A stretch of 64,000 bases of DNA, taken from assembly GCF_964340395.1 (NCBI RefSeq), contig NC_135571.1, positions 4,421,453-4,485,452 of the forward strand, given 5' to 3'. Of this stretch, positions 62,015 to 64,000 are shown piece by piece (the first letter of the stretch is position 1; every line of letters begins with the position of its first letter). Origin of the DNA: Glandiceps talaboti (lineage: Eukaryota; Hemichordata; Enteropneusta; Spengelidae). The notes below the pieces were generated by a model. That model did no database searches. It worked only from the letters and a program-made list of their open reading frames with translations, and was not told the origin of the DNA. The position numbers and the translations under genes were made by a program.

Positions 62015-62180
62015 CGTATGACCCACGCCAATTAGATCCAAACACACATCACAAAAACGATCTCAATGTAGTGGAATCTTACTACAGAAAAATTCCCGGT
62101 CACTCTAGTGCGATTTTAACCCACGACCTCCTGACTACGGCGTTAGTAGGCGAACTCGACGCGCGCGCACGACAGACCGC
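62015..62180 (-). mobile_element. Possible tRNA-derived SINE fragment
   Basis: On the minus strand CTACTAACGCCGTAGTCAGG, AGGTCGTGGGTTAAAATCGC (B-box-like) and ACTAGAGTGACCGGGAA follow the order of tRNA-derived SINE heads. The tail then reads TAGTAAGATTCCACTACATT. The left boundary is unclear. Confidence 0.4.
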
Positions 62181-62524
62181 AGCATCATTGAGACATCGCA
62201 GATTTCAGTTTTTTGTGAGAATAGTTTCAATCCATGCGTGAGGGCTGACTTTTACTCAAACATGAGTAATGGATAAAAAAAAGTCGGTGTAGACATTCAG
62301 TAATTAATTAATTATGAAAGAATTTTAATTAAATTTTAGATCAGCCGCCGTCATTTTAAACCGTATCGAATTGTATTTAGTCATGAAAATAGAAAAGAGC
62401 AAGGTTCGAAGTTTTTAATTAACTTTTTAATTAAGTACATAATTAAAGGAAAAATTTAATTAATTCTTAGTCGGCTATCGTTATTTTGAAACACAATCTT
62501 GCCTTTGGTATTTGTAAGCAAAGT

Positions 62525-62640
62525 TAAAGTTTACACACGAAATACATTTATTACATTTAATACCTTTATACATGAAATACATTTATTACATTTAATACCT
62601 TTATACATGAAATACATTTATTACATTTGATATTGTTTTT
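62525..62640. repeat. 39 bp tandem repeat, 3 copies
   Basis: GAAATACATTTATTACATTT with AATACCTTTATACAT is repeated three times, nearly identical. Confidence 0.95.
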
Positions 62641-63484
62641 ACATTCTATGGTTGCACGAAATACATTCTAGCACTATGATCTGGCGATTGGTTAGGACGA
62701 TTCAAACATTCTGTTCGTCATATGAACTCTGTAAGATTCATTATGTTGTATTTAATAGATTGCAAGCGGTGATGAGTTAAATATTAATACTTAAACGAGT
62801 AAAAATTAGGAAGGTAATTTTAATCGGTGGTGTAGTACATAAACTTATAAATTAATAGAGGTATTTGTCTTGTTCTTATTCATCATTCTTAAGTGGCTAA
62901 CGAGTGACGGGTGTGTGCACTTTACTGAGCACGCGAGAATATACATGACATTTGTACCATGAAAAATGAAAAAAATTCATTTGATGACTAAAGAATCTGC
63001 TTATCACAAAAATAAGTCTTTGTGCCCCCCCCCCATCCCATCACAATTTGCCCCTCCAGCTCTAGTACTCCCACTATAATCTTGTATTCATAACGTGTCT
63101 CCTGTCGTTAGCGATATGTGTGCGTATCTTGTTCCAATTTTCAAGGGGAATTACATTGCTACTGACTTTGCAAAAACTCTTTGACCTGTGTATTTCTCAT
63201 CGCCCACAACCAAGGCTCCTCGAAAAGAAAATATCATACACCCCCACAAGCTGGTTATCAACCTGCTGGGAGTAATATTACTACAGCATTCTGTATTCTA
63301 GAGACGATACTTCATCACGTTGAAAAAATGTCAACCTCAAAATGTAGACTATTAGCTTTTGGAGAAACAATAACTTAGAGAACGCGATCGGTCTAGCCTG
63401 GATTACATGCCAGTTGGATTGTTTACACTTGACACTGACTCATGACTTAACTCTTGATTCGCCTCGACTCAACTTGTCTATTGA

Positions 63485-63620
63485 TTTACCTTTAATTGAC
63501 CTTACTTACCTACACTTGTTCCCGACCTACCTTTACTTGACATAGCTTGAGCTTGCCCTACCTTTACTTGACATAGCTTGAGCTTGACCTACACATACAT
63601 TAATAACCTGACCTGACCTG
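63485..63620. repeat. ~37 bp minisatellite (CTACCTTTACTTGACATAGC)
   Basis: CTACCTTTACTTGACATAGC then TTGAGCTTG is present twice in near-identical form, with partial units on both sides. Confidence 0.9.
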
Positions 63621-64000
63621 ACAATTTAGAGGGTGGGCAAGGGGTATTTTCGTAATTTGTAATCGGGCCATTTTATTTTTCGTTTAATATTTGCAAAATG
63701 TTGCAATAAAGTCCATACAATCGCAATTTAGTGGTCGGCGTACTGCATGAACAACTGTTTATTTTGACTGTAATCACGTAAAAGTATCACTTTTTTCGTA
63801 CACGTAAAAGAAAAATACCTACAACTGTACCGTAATTGTACGATGTTAAAAGGATTCACTAAACGCGATACATCACATGTTCATATATCCAGGACTTTGC
63901 AAAAATAGGAGTCATATCAGAATACAATGTGTCTTTTGTTCTCTTTTTGAGGGGAGGGAGGGAGTCCAAGCCCACGAAAACCAAAGTTTGTCGATGGATA

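Larger units (their letters stand above)
61905..64000. other. No gene supported; short repeats
   Basis: The region holds AT-rich TTAATTAA stretches with a diverged ~130 bp duplication at 62290-62500, C and CT tracts near 63025, and the small repeats listed separately. The 65-codon plus-strand frame at 63181 is not supported as a gene. Confidence 0.4.

Overview
The window is AT-rich, intron-bearing eukaryotic DNA with very little coding sequence. It looks like a marine invertebrate metazoan. The evidence is a clear animal STK33-type kinase gene, a single-exon TRIM-type RING/B-box gene, tRNA-derived SINEs (one with an L2-like tail), a Penelope-like element remnant, a non-LTR retrotransposon remnant, many MITEs, and dense tandem repeats. 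The exact phylum (hemichordate, cephalochordate or lophotrochozoan) cannot be settled from the sequence alone.

Left end, about 1-4.1 kb, minus strand: the first five coding exons of STK33 can be joined exactly in phase (200 codons). They run from an ATG at 4076 through the P-loop, the HRD catalytic loop and DFG, and stop in the activation segment before APE. The rest of the gene lies to the left of base 1. The introns carry a long compound microsatellite, a hAT-like MITE with a target-site duplication, a minisatellite, and a duplicated copy of the exon-3 splice acceptor.

4.2-29 kb: no coding exon that I can defend. The sequence is largely tandem arrays (225, ~150, ~187, ~130, ~60 bp units), palindromic or foldback MITEs, three tRNA-derived SINEs in the window as a whole plus a weaker candidate, a 730 bp inverted repeat, a LINE 3' end with a (TA)n tail, and a dimeric MITE. 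A possible 5' noncoding exon lies near 14.1-14.4 kb (minus).

29.2-32.2 kb: a probable small minus-strand gene (109 codons over three exons) starts at a YY1-like ATGGCGGC at 31395. A CpG-containing region beside it may be a divergent promoter with a plus-strand transcript.

32.2-58 kb: mostly repeats. These include a nested MITE insertion with target duplications, a telomere-like minisatellite with alternating 35/36 bp units, ~168 bp and ~360 bp tandem arrays, a Kolobok/T2-like MITE and a Penelope-like GIY-YIG remnant. There is one weak candidate plus-strand terminal exon at ~56.7-57.0 kb. At 58049 (minus) a strong splice donor in a promoter-like region suggests a noncoding first exon of a minus-strand gene.

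58-64 kb: short repeats, a 405 bp TIR element, and the intact 449-codon intronless TRIM gene on the minus strand (60392-61741). Its likely poly(A) signals lie inside the right terminal repeat of that TIR element. An ETS-type site lies upstream of its start.

There is no operon-like or multi-gene functional system. The notable content is repeat architecture and how mobile elements meet gene signals (splice acceptor duplication, poly(A) signal in a MITE).
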